Notes under the pieces: model-generated
Database searches by the model: none
Told to the model about the DNA's origin: nothing
Seen by the model: only the letters and a program-made list of their open reading frames with translations
Shown: piece by piece, positions 1-8,441 of the stretch
Layout: each line of letters begins with the position of its first letter
Numbering within the stretch: position 1 is the stretch's first letter
Made by a program: the position numbers and the translations under genes
DNA from: DASZUK01 sp963844575
Lineage (GTDB): Bacteria; Actinomycetota; Acidimicrobiia; Acidimicrobiales; RAAP-2
Direction of reading: 5' to 3'
DNA: 64,000 nucleotides
Assembly (NCBI GenBank): GCA_963844575.1
Contig: CAWJOU010000005.1
Location: 3,100,001-3,164,000 of the forward strand

Positions 1-2
1 GG

Positions 3-638
3 CCGGCGGTCGTCCTCGGCTTTCTCGGCTTCGTCGTCTCGATCGTCCTCCAGTTCCGGATGCAGCGGTACTGGGCGTGGACGTACTGGTTCGCGGTCGT
101 CATGGTTGGCGTCTTCGGGACGATGGCCGCCGACGTCCTGCACAAGGGTTTCGGCGTCCCGTACGTCGCGTCGACGCTCCTGTACGCGGCGGTCCTCGCC
201 GCGGTGTTCGTCGTCTGGCATCGGACCGAGCACACGCTGTCGATCCACAGCGTCGACACGCCACGCCGGGAGGCGTTCTACTGGGCGGCCGTCGTCGCGA
301 CGTTCGCTCTCGGCACCGCCGCCGGCGACCTCACCGCGACGACGTTCCACCTCGGCTACGGCTGGTCGATCGTCCTGTTCGCCGCCATCATCGCCATCCC
401 GGCCGTCGGCTACCGGTGGTTCGGCTGGAACGCGGTCCTGTCGTTCTGGTTCGCGTACGTCGTCACCCGGCCGCTCGGCGCGTCGTTCGCCGACTGGGTC
501 GGCAAGCCGACGTCGGCCGGCGGGCTCGGCGTCGGCGACGGCACGATCGCCGTCATCCTCACCGCGGCGATCGCGGTGTTGGTCGGCTACCTGGCGATCA
601 CCCGGCGGGACGTCCAGCTGGCCGTAGAGGACCGGTAG
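3..638 (+). CDS. COG4705-like multi-pass membrane protein (5' end outside window)
   Basis: The frame is open from the window edge, so the gene starts upstream and at least 211 residues are present. I see about seven hydrophobic segments. A motif recurs in variant form (GTMAADVLH, then GTAAGDLTA), followed by TRPLGASFADW. The Gly/Asp-bearing helices and RPLGA-type motif are those I associate with uncharacterised COG4705 membrane proteins. No function is known. The methionine at 60 lies between predicted membrane segments and is not a likely start. A crotonase gene follows after 35 bp on the same strand. Confidence 0.7.
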   Translation, partial: PAVVLGFLGFVVSIVLQFRMQRYWAWTYWFAVVMVGVFGTMAADVLHKGFGVPYVASTLLYAAVLAAVFVVWHRTEHTLSIHSVDTPRREAFYWAAVVATFALGTAAGDLTATTFHLGYGWSIVLFAAIIAIPAVGYRWFGWNAVLSFWFAYVVTRPLGASFADWVGKPTSAGGLGVGDGTIAVILTAAIAVLVGYLAITRRDVQLAVEDR

Positions 639-673
639 GTTCCGGCTGGAGACCCGAGCAGGAGGATCCCGCC

Positions 674-1582
674 ATGGCCGAGTACCGGTTCGTCACCTAC
701 GAGGAGATCGACGACGGGACGATCGTCCGGATCCTCCTCAACCGCCCGGAGACCCGCAACGCCCAGAGCCGGGGCCTCCTGGTCGACCTCGACCGGGCGT
801 TCATGGCCGCCGAAGCGGACGACCGCGTCCGGGTCGTGATCCTCGGCGGCCACGGGCCGATGTTCTCGGCCGGCCACGACCTGGGCTCCGCCGAGGCCCT
901 CGGCGAGCTCGACCCCGGAGCCGATCAAGATCCGACCGCCCGGACCAACGGCGGGACCCGGGAAGGCGCCGAGAAGCGGATGCTGCAGGAGTGGCACTAC
1001 TACTACCGCAACACCCTCCGGTGGCGAGACCTCCGCAAGATCACCGTCGCCCAGGTCCACGGCCCCGTCTATGCCGCCGGGCTGATGCTGATGTGGGCCT
1101 GCGACCTCATCGTCGCCGCCGACAGTGCCACCTTCGTCGATCCGGTCGGCGTCCGGTTGGGGATGTGCGGCATGGAGTACTTCGCCCACCCCTGGGAGCT
1201 CGGCCCCCGGCGGGCCAAGGAGCTCCTGCTGACCGGCGACGCCATCGACGCCGACGAGGCCCACCGGATCGGCATGGTCTCGAAGGTGTTCCCGGCGGTC
1301 GACCTGTCGGAGCGGACGGTCGAGTTCGCCCGCCGGATCGCCGCCCGACCCACGGTGACGGCGCTGCTCATCAAGGAGTCGGTCAACCAGTCCGTCGAGA
1401 ACATGGGGTTCCTCAACGCCCTCCAGGCCTGCTTCACCCTGCACCAGCTCAACCACTCCCACTGGGCCGAGGTCAACGACGACCACGCGCCCCGGGGCCG
1501 CCCGGAGCACGGCGTCCCCGACTGGCGGGATCCCCCGCCGATCGGCCGAGCGGTGAAGGACCGCGTGGAGAGCTCAGGCTGA
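674..1582 (+). CDS. enoyl-CoA hydratase/isomerase (crotonase) family protein
   Basis: This 302-residue crotonase-fold protein probably acts on an acyl-CoA thioester in the cytosol. The ATG is preceded by a strong AGGAGG site. The two oxyanion-hole segments are visible: GPMFSAGHDL (about residues 58-67) and HGPVYAAGLMLMWACDL (about 126-142). Where many hydratases carry an active-site glutamate, this one reads VDPVGVRLGMCG, so a simple hydratase reaction should not be assumed. The C-terminal helices (LLLTGDAIDADEAHRIGMV) are typical of the family. Its last 9 bp overlap the end of the convergent LLM gene. Substrate unknown. Confidence 0.85.
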   Translation: MAEYRFVTYEEIDDGTIVRILLNRPETRNAQSRGLLVDLDRAFMAAEADDRVRVVILGGHGPMFSAGHDLGSAEALGELDPGADQDPTARTNGGTREGAEKRMLQEWHYYYRNTLRWRDLRKITVAQVHGPVYAAGLMLMWACDLIVAADSATFVDPVGVRLGMCGMEYFAHPWELGPRRAKELLLTGDAIDADEAHRIGMVSKVFPAVDLSERTVEFARRIAARPTVTALLIKESVNQSVENMGFLNALQACFTLHQLNHSHWAEVNDDHAPRGRPEHGVPDWRDPPPIGRAVKDRVESSG

Positions 1583-2482
1583 GCTGCGGGCAACCGCAGC
1601 CAAGAAGGCTTCGGTCCGCTCCCGCTCGTGGCCGACGATCGCCGCGACGAAGTCGGTCGCGCCAGCGTCGGCCAGACGGCGCAGGCCGCGAGCCACGTCG
1701 TCCTCGGTCCCGACCAGGGCGATGTCCGACGGCCGCTCGGCCCCTTCCCGGTCGAGCATCGCCCGGTACGACGGGAGTGTCGGGTAGATGGCGAACGCCC
1801 GGTCGATCCGATCCTTCGCCTCGGCCGCCGAGTCGGTGACGGTCACCGGCAGCGAGACGACCACCCGCGGCGCCGGCCGGCCGGCGCCTTCGGCCGCGGC
1901 GGCGATCGTCGGGACGATGTGGTCGGCGATCGTCCCCGTCCCGGTCATCCACGTCACGGTCCCGTCGGCGACCGTGCCGGCCAGCTGCAGCATCCTCGGG
2001 CCGAGGGCGGCCGCCAGCACCGGCGGGGCCGGCGCGTCCGGAATCTCGAGCGGGCCGTACGTCCGGGCCGTGACGACCTCGCCGGCCGACTGGACGGCCT
2101 CGCCGCGGACGAGCGGCAGCAGCGCCGACAGGTACTCGCGCAGGTAGCGGGCCGGCCGGTCGTAGCTGAGGCCCCAGAGGCCCTCGACAACGACCTGGTG
2201 GGACAGTCCGACGCCGAGCACCAAGCGGCCGCCGGTCGCCGCCTGCACGGTCAACGCCTGCTGGGCCATGACCTGCGGATGGCGGCTGTAGACCGGCACG
2301 ACGCCGGTCCCGAGCTCGATCCCCGGCACCTGCGCCCCGACGATGCCGAGCATCGTCAGCGCGTCGTAGCCGAAGATCTGCACCGCCCAGGCCGACTCGA
2401 GCCCGACGGCCGCGTATCGCCGGACCTGCTCGACCACCGCGCCCAGCGGCTGGCCGACATCGATCAAGGCGCCAATGCGCAT
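1574..2482 (-). CDS. LLM-class (luciferase-like) F420-dependent oxidoreductase
   Basis: This 302-residue TIM-barrel protein begins MRIGALIDVGQPLG and contains the family segments GIELGTGVVPVYSRHP (strand 3-4 region) and GGRLVLGVGLSHQ. The latter is a standard LLM cofactor-loop motif. Actinobacterial relatives reduce or oxidise small substrates with coenzyme F420; the substrate here is unknown. It diverges from purK with only 26 bp between the start codons, so the two genes share a very small promoter region. Its 3' end overlaps the crotonase gene by 9 bp in tail-to-tail orientation. Confidence 0.85.
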   Translation of the reverse strand: MRIGALIDVGQPLGAVVEQVRRYAAVGLESAWAVQIFGYDALTMLGIVGAQVPGIELGTGVVPVYSRHPQVMAQQALTVQAATGGRLVLGVGLSHQVVVEGLWGLSYDRPARYLREYLSALLPLVRGEAVQSAGEVVTARTYGPLEIPDAPAPPVLAAALGPRMLQLAGTVADGTVTWMTGTGTIADHIVPTIAAAAEGAGRPAPRVVVSLPVTVTDSAAEAKDRIDRAFAIYPTLPSYRAMLDREGAERPSDIALVGTEDDVARGLRRLADAGATDFVAAIVGHERERTEAFLAAVARSSA

Positions 2483-2495
2483 GGGGCTCCTTCGC

Positions 2496-2501
2496 TATCC
2501 T
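2496..2501 (+). promoter_or_regulatory. putative -10 box (TATCCT) of purK, probably leaderless
   Basis: TATCCT ends 7 nt before the GTG of purK. No Shine-Dalgarno sequence could fit between them, so transcription probably starts at or next to the start codon. This matches other TAnnnT-N6/7-start arrangements in the window. Confidence 0.45.
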
Positions 2502-2508
2502 GCCGAGC

Positions 2509-3654
2509 GTGACCGACCCTATCGGCATCGTCGGTGCCGGCCAGCTGGCCCGGATGCTCGGCGAGGCGGCGAGCGCCCTCGGCCTCCGGACGGTCGTCCT
2601 GGCCGAGCGCCCGACCGACGCGGCCGTCGGCATCGCCACCGATGTCGTCCCCGGCGTGCCGACGGTCGAGGCCGACCTGCGGGCGCTCGCCGAGCGGGCG
2701 CCGATCGTCACGTTCGACCACGAGCAGGTCGACCTCGACCTGCTCGCCCGCGTCGAGGCGTCCGGGACGATCGTCCGGCCGGGTCTGCGCACGTTGCAGC
2801 TGGCGACCGACAAGCTCGAGATGCGCATCCGCCTGGCCGCAGCCGGCGTCCCGGGCCCGGCGTTCGCGGCGTTGGCGGCCGACGACCTGGTCGGTGCGGT
2901 CCGGAAGTTCGCCGACGACCACGGTTGGCCGGTCGTCGTCAAGGCCGCCCGCGGCGGGTACGACGGGAAGGGCGTCTGGCCGGTCAGCAGCCCCGACGAC
3001 GCGGCCGCGGTCTGCCGGGCGGCCACCGGCCCGCTGCTCGTCGAGGAGCTCGTGCCGATCGACGCGGAGCTGGCCGTCCTCGTCGCCCGCCGACCGGGCG
3101 GCGAGACGGTCACGTGGGCACCGGTCGAGACGACCCAGGTCGACGGCGTCTGCCGAGAGGTGCTCGTGCCCGGCCGGCTCGACCAGGCGGTCGCCGACGC
3201 CGCGGTGGCGATCGGTCGGCGGGTGGCCGACGTCGCCGACGCGGTCGGCGTGCTGGCGGTCGAGCTGTTCTGGGCCGGCGGCCAGCTGCTCGTCAACGAG
3301 ATCGCGGCCCGGCCGCACAACTCCGGCCACTGGACGATCGACGGGGCAGTCACGTCGCAGTTCGAGAACCACCTGCGGGCGGTCCTCGACCTGCCGCTCG
3401 GATCGACCGGACCGATCGCGCCGGCCGTCGCCAGCGTCAACGTCTTCGGCGACCCGGACGGGACCGATCCGGCCTCGGTCCTCGCCGCCGGCCTCGCGGT
3501 CGACGGCGCCCATGTGCACCTCTATGGCAAGGAACCCCGTCCAGGACGCAAACTGGGTCACGTGACGGTCTGTGGAGACGACGCCGACGACGTGCGCAGC
3601 CGGGCGTGGACGGCCGCCCTGGCCCTCGGGACGCCTGACCGGAGGACGCCGTGA
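2509..3654 (+). CDS. purK: 5-(carboxyamino)imidazole ribonucleotide synthase
   Basis: PurK converts AIR, bicarbonate and ATP to N5-CAIR in de novo purine synthesis. The 381-residue protein has the N-terminal Rossmann-like segment IGIVGAGQLARML. It also has the ATP-grasp glycine-rich loop around GGYDGKGVWPV (about residues 148-158) and the signature VNEIAARPHNSGHWTID near residue 265, which carries metal and substrate ligands. The stop overlaps the GTG of purE (GTGA), indicating translational coupling. The GTG start has a -10-like box 7 nt upstream and no ribosome-binding site, so it is probably leaderless. Confidence 0.95.
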   Translation: MTDPIGIVGAGQLARMLGEAASALGLRTVVLAERPTDAAVGIATDVVPGVPTVEADLRALAERAPIVTFDHEQVDLDLLARVEASGTIVRPGLRTLQLATDKLEMRIRLAAAGVPGPAFAALAADDLVGAVRKFADDHGWPVVVKAARGGYDGKGVWPVSSPDDAAAVCRAATGPLLVEELVPIDAELAVLVARRPGGETVTWAPVETTQVDGVCREVLVPGRLDQAVADAAVAIGRRVADVADAVGVLAVELFWAGGQLLVNEIAARPHNSGHWTIDGAVTSQFENHLRAVLDLPLGSTGPIAPAVASVNVFGDPDGTDPASVLAAGLAVDGAHVHLYGKEPRPGRKLGHVTVCGDDADDVRSRAWTAALALGTPDRRTP

Positions 3655-4136
3655 CCAGCCCGCTCGTCGCCGTCGTCATGGGCAGCTCGTCGGACTACCC
3701 GGTCATGGAGGGCGCGGTCGAGGCGCTCGACCGCTTCTCGGTTCCCCACGAGGTCCGCGTCGTCTCGGCCCACCGGACCCCCGACGACATGCTCGCGTTC
3801 GGCCACGATGCGGCCGGGCGGGGCCTCCGGGTCATCATCGCCGGCGCCGGCGGCGCGGCCCATCTTCCCGGCATGCTCGCCGCGGTGACGACGCTGCCGG
3901 TCGTCGGCGTGCCCGTCGCCCTGGCCAACCTCGACGGCCTCGACTCGCTGCTCTCGATCGTCCAGATGCCCCGCGGCGTCCCGGTGGCGACGGTCGCGGT
4001 CAACGGCGCCCGCAACGCCGGCCTGCTCGCCGTCCGCATCCTCGGCACCGCCGACCCCGCCCTGGCCAACGAGATGGCCGCGTTCCAACAGGAGCTGGCC
4101 GAACAGGCCCGCGCCCAGAACGACGACCTCCGATGA
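3651..4136 (+). CDS. purE: N5-carboxyaminoimidazole ribonucleotide mutase
   Basis: PurE moves the carboxyl group of N5-CAIR to give CAIR, the step after PurK. The 161-residue length fits a bacterial class I PurE. The phosphate-binding motif MGSSSDYPVM lies at residues 7-16, and SAHRTPDDM carries the conserved His-Arg pair. The GAGGAAHLPGMLA loop follows. The gene overlaps purK upstream and the ChbG-like gene downstream by 4 bp each, so the three form one operon. Confidence 0.95.
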   Translation: MTSPLVAVVMGSSSDYPVMEGAVEALDRFSVPHEVRVVSAHRTPDDMLAFGHDAAGRGLRVIIAGAGGAAHLPGMLAAVTTLPVVGVPVALANLDGLDSLLSIVQMPRGVPVATVAVNGARNAGLLAVRILGTADPALANEMAAFQQELAEQARAQNDDLR

Positions 4137-4951
4137 CGCTCGCCGAGCGGCTCGGGTACGCGGCCGACACCAAGCTGCTGATCGTCAGCGCCGACGACCT
4201 CGGCTTCTGCCACGCAGCCAACGTCGGCGTCTACGAGACGCTCCGGACCGGCCTCGTGACGAGCGCCGGCCTCATGGTCCCCTGCCCGTGGGCCCGCGAG
4301 GCGGCCGCCCGCTACCGCGGCGAGGACATCGGCGTGCACCTGACCGTCAACGCCGAGTTCGAGCTCTACCGGTGGGGACCGATCACCCACGCGCCGTCAC
4401 TGCTCGGCGGCGACGGCGGCTTCCCGCAGACGATGGAGGACGTCTGGGACCACGCCGACCTCGACGAGGTCCGCCGGGAGTGCCGGGCCCAGATCGAGCG
4501 GGCGATCCTCTGGGGCTTCGACGTCAGCCATCTCGACACGCACATGGGCACCCTCCAGCTCCGGCCGGAGTTCTTCGACGTCTGCCTCGACCTCGCGGTC
4601 GACTTCCGCCTGCCGCTCCGCATGCCCAGCCCGGCGATGGAGGAGCTCTTCGGCTTCCCCGCCCGCGAGGTCGCGGCCGAGGCCGGGATCGTCTTCACCG
4701 ACGACCTCGTCTTCGCGTCGACCCGCGCCGCGCTCGAAGAGGGCCTGACCGCGCTGCGGCCCGGTGTGACCGAGCTCTGCCTCCGCCCAGCCGTCGACAG
4801 CCCCGAGCTCCGGGCGATCGCCCCGGACTGGCCCAACCGGGTCGACGACCACCGGCTCGTCTGCGAGGACGGGTTCCTGCGCCGCACCGTCGAGGCCGCC
4901 GGCGCCACGCTCGTCGGCTACCGGGCGCTGCGGAACCTCGCCCGGAGCTGA
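4133..4951 (+). CDS. ChbG/YdjC-family carbohydrate deacetylase
   Basis: This 272-residue protein belongs to the metal-dependent YdjC/ChbG deacetylases, which remove acetyl groups from N-acetylated oligosaccharides. The likely metal ligands are in SADDLGFCHAAN (Asp), GVHLTVNAE (His) and SHLDTHMGTLQ (His). Its ATG overlaps the purE stop (ATGA), so it is co-translated with purine genes. No sugar-utilisation genes lie nearby, so the physiological substrate is unclear. Confidence 0.85.
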   Translation: MTLAERLGYAADTKLLIVSADDLGFCHAANVGVYETLRTGLVTSAGLMVPCPWAREAAARYRGEDIGVHLTVNAEFELYRWGPITHAPSLLGGDGGFPQTMEDVWDHADLDEVRRECRAQIERAILWGFDVSHLDTHMGTLQLRPEFFDVCLDLAVDFRLPLRMPSPAMEELFGFPAREVAAEAGIVFTDDLVFASTRAALEEGLTALRPGVTELCLRPAVDSPELRAIAPDWPNRVDDHRLVCEDGFLRRTVEAAGATLVGYRALRNLARS

Positions 4952-5068
4952 ATGGTCCGCTCGGTCCGGGTCGTCGTCCTCGTCGTCGTCCTGGCCACCG
5001 CGGTCTCGCTGATCCTCGCCCAGAGCGCCGGCGCCATCCACCTGGCCTGGCTCGGCAACGGCGGTTAG
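4952..5068 (+). CDS. small single-span membrane or secreted peptide (38 aa)
   Basis: An ATG immediately follows the stop of the ChbG-like gene. It opens a 38-codon frame with a basic start (MVRSVR), a hydrophobic run of about 20 residues rich in Val/Leu, and a short polar tail ending WLGNGG. This is a plausible single-span membrane protein at the end of the purKE operon. The last 4 bp overlap the end of the convergent mca gene. No family is recognised, and the frame could be chance. Confidence 0.4.
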   Translation: MVRSVRVVVLVVVLATAVSLILAQSAGAIHLAWLGNGG

Positions 5069-5925
5069 TCGAGACCGGCGAAGAGGTCGTCTTCGACAAC
5101 CCCCGTCCCGGCCGGCCCGACCCGGCTACGGGCGAGGAAGTAGTCGTCGTACGGGTGGAGCGTCCGCAGAACCTCCGGCGGCAGGCCGAACCAGAACGGC
5201 GACGTCGGGTCGACCTGGGTGGCGTGGGCCCGGAGCGCATCCGCCCGGACGTCGGCGAAGCCGGTCAGGTCGATCGACGTCGTCTGCGGCTCTGTCCGCT
5301 GCATCCGGGCCAGCCACTGGTCGTCGAACGGCGATTCGAGCCCGAGCTCGAGGAACTTCTCGTGCATCGCCAGCATCCGGCGCCGTGGCCAGACGGTGTA
5401 ATACAGCTTCGACGGCGCCCACGGCGGCCCGGCGTCCGGGTAGCGCGACGGGTCACCGGCCGCGTCCCAGGCGACCATCGTGATCTCGTGGACCCGGAGG
5501 TGGTCCGGATGGGGGTACGCGGTCTGCTCCTCCGGGTACGTGACGACGACCTGGGGCCGGCTGGCCCGGATGGCCGCGACGAGCCGTCCGACGGCCTCGT
5601 CGAGCGGGGCGTTGGCGAAGGCGTCCGGCTGCTTGTTCGCCTCGGTGTCCGGCATCCCGGAGTCCCGGTAGCCGAGCATGACGACGTCGTCGTAGCCGAT
5701 GATCTCCGTCGCCCGGGCCAGCTCACCGAGGCGGACCGCGGCCAGGTCGGCCCGGATCTCCGGCTTGTCCATCGCCGGGTTCAAGATGTCGCCCTCCTCG
5801 CCGCCGGTGCAGCAGACGAGCACCGTGCGGACGCCGGCCGCGTGGTAGCGGGCGACCGAACCGGCCCCCTTCGACGACTCGTCGTCCGGGTGGGCGTGGA
5901 CCGTCAGCAGGCACCGGTCGGGCAT
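5065..5925 (-). CDS. mca: mycothiol S-conjugate amidase (LmbE family)
   Basis: Mca cleaves mycothiol S-conjugates to a mercapturic acid and GlcN-Ins during detoxification. The 286-residue protein has the zinc-binding AHPDDE motif (residues 11-16) and the second ligand motif PHPDH (about 139-143) in a TYPEEQTAYPHPDHLRVHE context, as in actinobacterial Mca. MshB, the related deacetylase of mycothiol synthesis, is the main alternative. The C-terminal segment with EVLRTLHPYDDYFLARS favours Mca. Presence of mycothiol in the organism is inferred from this gene only. Confidence 0.85.
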   Translation of the reverse strand: MPDRCLLTVHAHPDDESSKGAGSVARYHAAGVRTVLVCCTGGEEGDILNPAMDKPEIRADLAAVRLGELARATEIIGYDDVVMLGYRDSGMPDTEANKQPDAFANAPLDEAVGRLVAAIRASRPQVVVTYPEEQTAYPHPDHLRVHEITMVAWDAAGDPSRYPDAGPPWAPSKLYYTVWPRRRMLAMHEKFLELGLESPFDDQWLARMQRTEPQTTSIDLTGFADVRADALRAHATQVDPTSPFWFGLPPEVLRTLHPYDDYFLARSRVGPAGTGVVEDDLFAGLD

Positions 5926-6010
5926 CCCCGGAGGCTATAGGGCGGCCGTGCCCCACTGGTCCCGTGCGGGCTTTATGCTCGGATGGAAGCCGTTTCGAGG
6001 AGGATGACAC

Positions 6011-6868
6011 GTGCCAGGCGTCTGGGAACGGACCAAGAACATCTTTCAGGCCAAGGCGAACAAGGTTCTCGACAAACACGAGGATCCTCGTGAGACGCTC
6101 GACCTGTCGTACGAGAAGCAGCTCGACAGCCTCCAGAAGGTCCGCCGGAGCGTCGCCGACGTCGCGACCGCCCGCAAGCGGATCGAGCTCCAGGCCGGCC
6201 AGCTCCAGAAGCAGGCCGACAAGCTGCAGGACCAGGCCAAGGCCGCGCTCGCCCAGAGCAACGAGGATCTCGCCCGGGAGGCGCTCGCCCGCCGGGCCGC
6301 CCTCGGCGAGCAGCTGGCGGACCTCAAGACCCAGCACGACCAGGTCAGTGAGCAGGAGGAGAAGCTCGTCGCGACCTCCCAACGGCTCCAGGCGCAGGTC
6401 GAGCAGTTCCGCACCAAGAAGGAGACGATGAAGGCCAGCTACACCGCGGCCGAGGCGCAGACGAAGGTCGGCGAGGCCGTCTCCGGCATCTCGACGTCGA
6501 TGGGCGACGCCGGCGCGGCGATGCAGCGGGCGCAGGACAAGATCGCCGGCATGCAGGCCCGGGCCGGCGCCATCGACGAGCTGCTCGCATCCGGCGCGCT
6601 GACCGACCTCGAGACCCCCGTCGACGACATCCAGGCCCAGCTCGACAAGGTGCAGTCCACCTCCCAGGTCGACAACGAGCTGGCCGCCCTGAAGGCCGAG
6701 CTCGCCACGTCGTCCCCGGCGGCCGCCCTCCCCGAGAACACCGTCGACGCCGAGACCGTGTCGCCCGCCCCCGCTGCGCCGGTCAACACCGCGCCGGCCA
6801 ACAACGCCCCAGCCAACAGCGCGCCGGCGAACAGCGCCCCCGAGAGCGGGGAGGGGGGCACCGCCTGA
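6011..6868 (+). CDS. pspA: PspA/IM30 (ESCRT-III-like) phage shock protein
   Basis: This 285-residue membrane-stabilising protein begins at a GTG with GAGGAGG upstream. The N-terminal amphipathic helix (residues 1-20, VWERTKNIFQAKANKVLD) and the long charged coiled coil (about 25-185) are typical of PspA. The C-terminus is different: residues 236-285 form a low-complexity Pro/Ala/Asn tail with repeated APANSAP units. It is the first gene of pspA-htpX-pspAB, an envelope-stress operon. Its stop overlaps the htpX start by one base. Confidence 0.9.
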   Translation: MPGVWERTKNIFQAKANKVLDKHEDPRETLDLSYEKQLDSLQKVRRSVADVATARKRIELQAGQLQKQADKLQDQAKAALAQSNEDLAREALARRAALGEQLADLKTQHDQVSEQEEKLVATSQRLQAQVEQFRTKKETMKASYTAAEAQTKVGEAVSGISTSMGDAGAAMQRAQDKIAGMQARAGAIDELLASGALTDLETPVDDIQAQLDKVQSTSQVDNELAALKAELATSSPAAALPENTVDAETVSPAPAAPVNTAPANNAPANSAPANSAPESGEGGTA

Positions 6869-7809
6869 TGGCCTTCGCCGGCAACATCCGGTCCGACCGG
6901 GGGCTGACCGGGCGAATGTTCCTGACGGGCCTGTTCCTCGTCGTCCTCTACGGCGTCTTCGGGGCGGTCCTGTGGGCGTTCCTCCACAGCTTCGTCGCCA
7001 TCTTCCTGATCATCGGCATCCTGCTGTTCTGCCAGTACTGGTTCTCCGACAAGATCGCGCTCTGGGGCATGCACGGCCATCTCGTCACCCCGGAGGAGGC
7101 GCCGGAGCTGCACGGCGCGATCGACCGACTGTGCGCGCTCGCCGACATGCCGAAACCCCGGGTCGCCATCGCCGACACGGATATCCCGAACGCGTTCGCC
7201 ACCGGCCGGAGCCCGAAGGCCGCGGTCGTCTGCGCGACGACGGGCCTCATGCGCCGGCTCGAGGAGCCGGAGATCGAGGCCGTTCTCGCCCACGAGATCT
7301 CCCACGTCGCCCACCGCGACGTGGCGATCATGACGATCGCCAGCTCCCTCGGCATCATCGCCGGGCTGACGACGCGGGTGATGCTCTACGCCGGTCTCTT
7401 CGGTGGCGGCGGGCGCGGGGGCAACACAAACAGCGCCGGGCAGTTCGCGGCGATGGAGGCGGTCATCATGCTCGTCTCGATCGCGGTCTACGCGATCAGC
7501 TTCCTGCTGACCCGGGCCCTCTCTCGTTACCGCGAGCTGGCGGCCGACCGCTCGGGGGCCATCCTGATCGGCCGACCGTCGCTGCTGGCGTCCGCGCTCG
7601 TCAAGATCACCGGCGAGATGGGCCGCATCCCGACCCGCGACCTCCGCCAGGCGGAGCCGTTCAACGCGTTCTTCTTCACGCCGGCCATCTCCCAGCAGAC
7701 CAACCAGCAGAGCTTCTCGATCGGCAACCTCTTCTCGACCCACCCGACCCTGGAGCGCCGCCTGGCCCAGCTGGCCGAGCTGGAAGCCCAACTGAACCAG
7801 CCCCACTGA
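6868..7809 (+). CDS. htpX: HtpX-like membrane zinc metalloprotease (M48B)
   Basis: HtpX proteases degrade damaged membrane proteins. The 313-residue protein has two N-terminal membrane segments (about 19-37 and 41-58) and the zinc motif HEISH at 142-146. The third ligand glutamate is probably in RYRELAADRSGA, and two further hydrophobic segments lie between about 150 and 215. A glycine-rich loop (GGGGRGGN) and the C-terminal STHPTLERRLAQL are characteristic. It overlaps pspA by 1 bp and is followed 3 bp later by pspAB, so it probably works with PspA in envelope stress. Confidence 0.92.
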   Translation: MAFAGNIRSDRGLTGRMFLTGLFLVVLYGVFGAVLWAFLHSFVAIFLIIGILLFCQYWFSDKIALWGMHGHLVTPEEAPELHGAIDRLCALADMPKPRVAIADTDIPNAFATGRSPKAAVVCATTGLMRRLEEPEIEAVLAHEISHVAHRDVAIMTIASSLGIIAGLTTRVMLYAGLFGGGGRGGNTNSAGQFAAMEAVIMLVSIAVYAISFLLTRALSRYRELAADRSGAILIGRPSLLASALVKITGEMGRIPTRDLRQAEPFNAFFFTPAISQQTNQQSFSIGNLFSTHPTLERRLAQLAELEAQLNQPH

Positions 7810-7812
7810 CGA

Positions 7813-8439
7813 GTGGGCCTCCTCGACAGCCTGCTCGGCCGGACGAAGCCGGTCCGCCCGAACCTCGACGCCCTGTTCGCCCTCCCGTCGGCCGCGGTGA
7901 CGCTGCAGACGACCGAGGGCGTCGTCTTGTCCGGCCACGCCGGCATCTGCTGGAAGCCGCCGGCCGGCCAGTCGGTGACCGACGTCCAGCAGGAGATCAC
8001 CGACCTCCTCGCCATCCCGGACGATCCCACGGAGCCAGCAGCGGTTGCCGGCACGGTGACGCAGGCCGAGGACACGTACGGCTACCGCTGGCTGCTGCTC
8101 GACGACCCCGACACCGAGACGCTCGTGACGCGGGTACACCTCGTCAACACGAGCCTGACCGAGAACGGGTGGGGCCCGCAGCTGCTCTGCTCCGTCTTCG
8201 GCCTAGCCGGAACGCTTGGCACCGGTGACGCACCCGGAGCCGACAGTGCGACTGGGGCCGGTGCGCTCTACCTCGTCTATCTCTACAAGCGGGGCACGTT
8301 CTACCCGTTCGCCCCGGACGGTCACGAGCACCGCGACAGTGAGCTCGAGCTCCGCATCCGGGCGATCGTCGCCAACGACCTGCCGATCGAACAGGACCTG
8401 CAGCGGTGGTTCCCGCTGTGGGACCTACCAGTTCACTGA
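7813..8439 (+). CDS. pspAB: PspA-associated protein PspAB
   Basis: This 208-residue soluble protein begins MGLLDSLLGRTKPVRPN and contains RWFPLWDLPVH at its end. I recognise it as the protein found beside HtpX and PspA in actinobacteria and archaea and named PspAB. Its biochemical role is not established. The GTG start lies 3 bp after htpX. A divergence from the usual length is not evident. The following phosphatase starts 2 bp after its stop, so the operon probably continues. Confidence 0.85.
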   Translation: MGLLDSLLGRTKPVRPNLDALFALPSAAVTLQTTEGVVLSGHAGICWKPPAGQSVTDVQQEITDLLAIPDDPTEPAAVAGTVTQAEDTYGYRWLLLDDPDTETLVTRVHLVNTSLTENGWGPQLLCSVFGLAGTLGTGDAPGADSATGAGALYLVYLYKRGTFYPFAPDGHEHRDSELELRIRAIVANDLPIEQDLQRWFPLWDLPVH

Positions 8440-8441
8440 CC

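Noticed and set aside
587..1510. 307-codon reverse frame opposite the crotonase gene
   Set aside because: The forward crotonase has clear motifs and a strong ribosome-binding site; the reverse frame has none.
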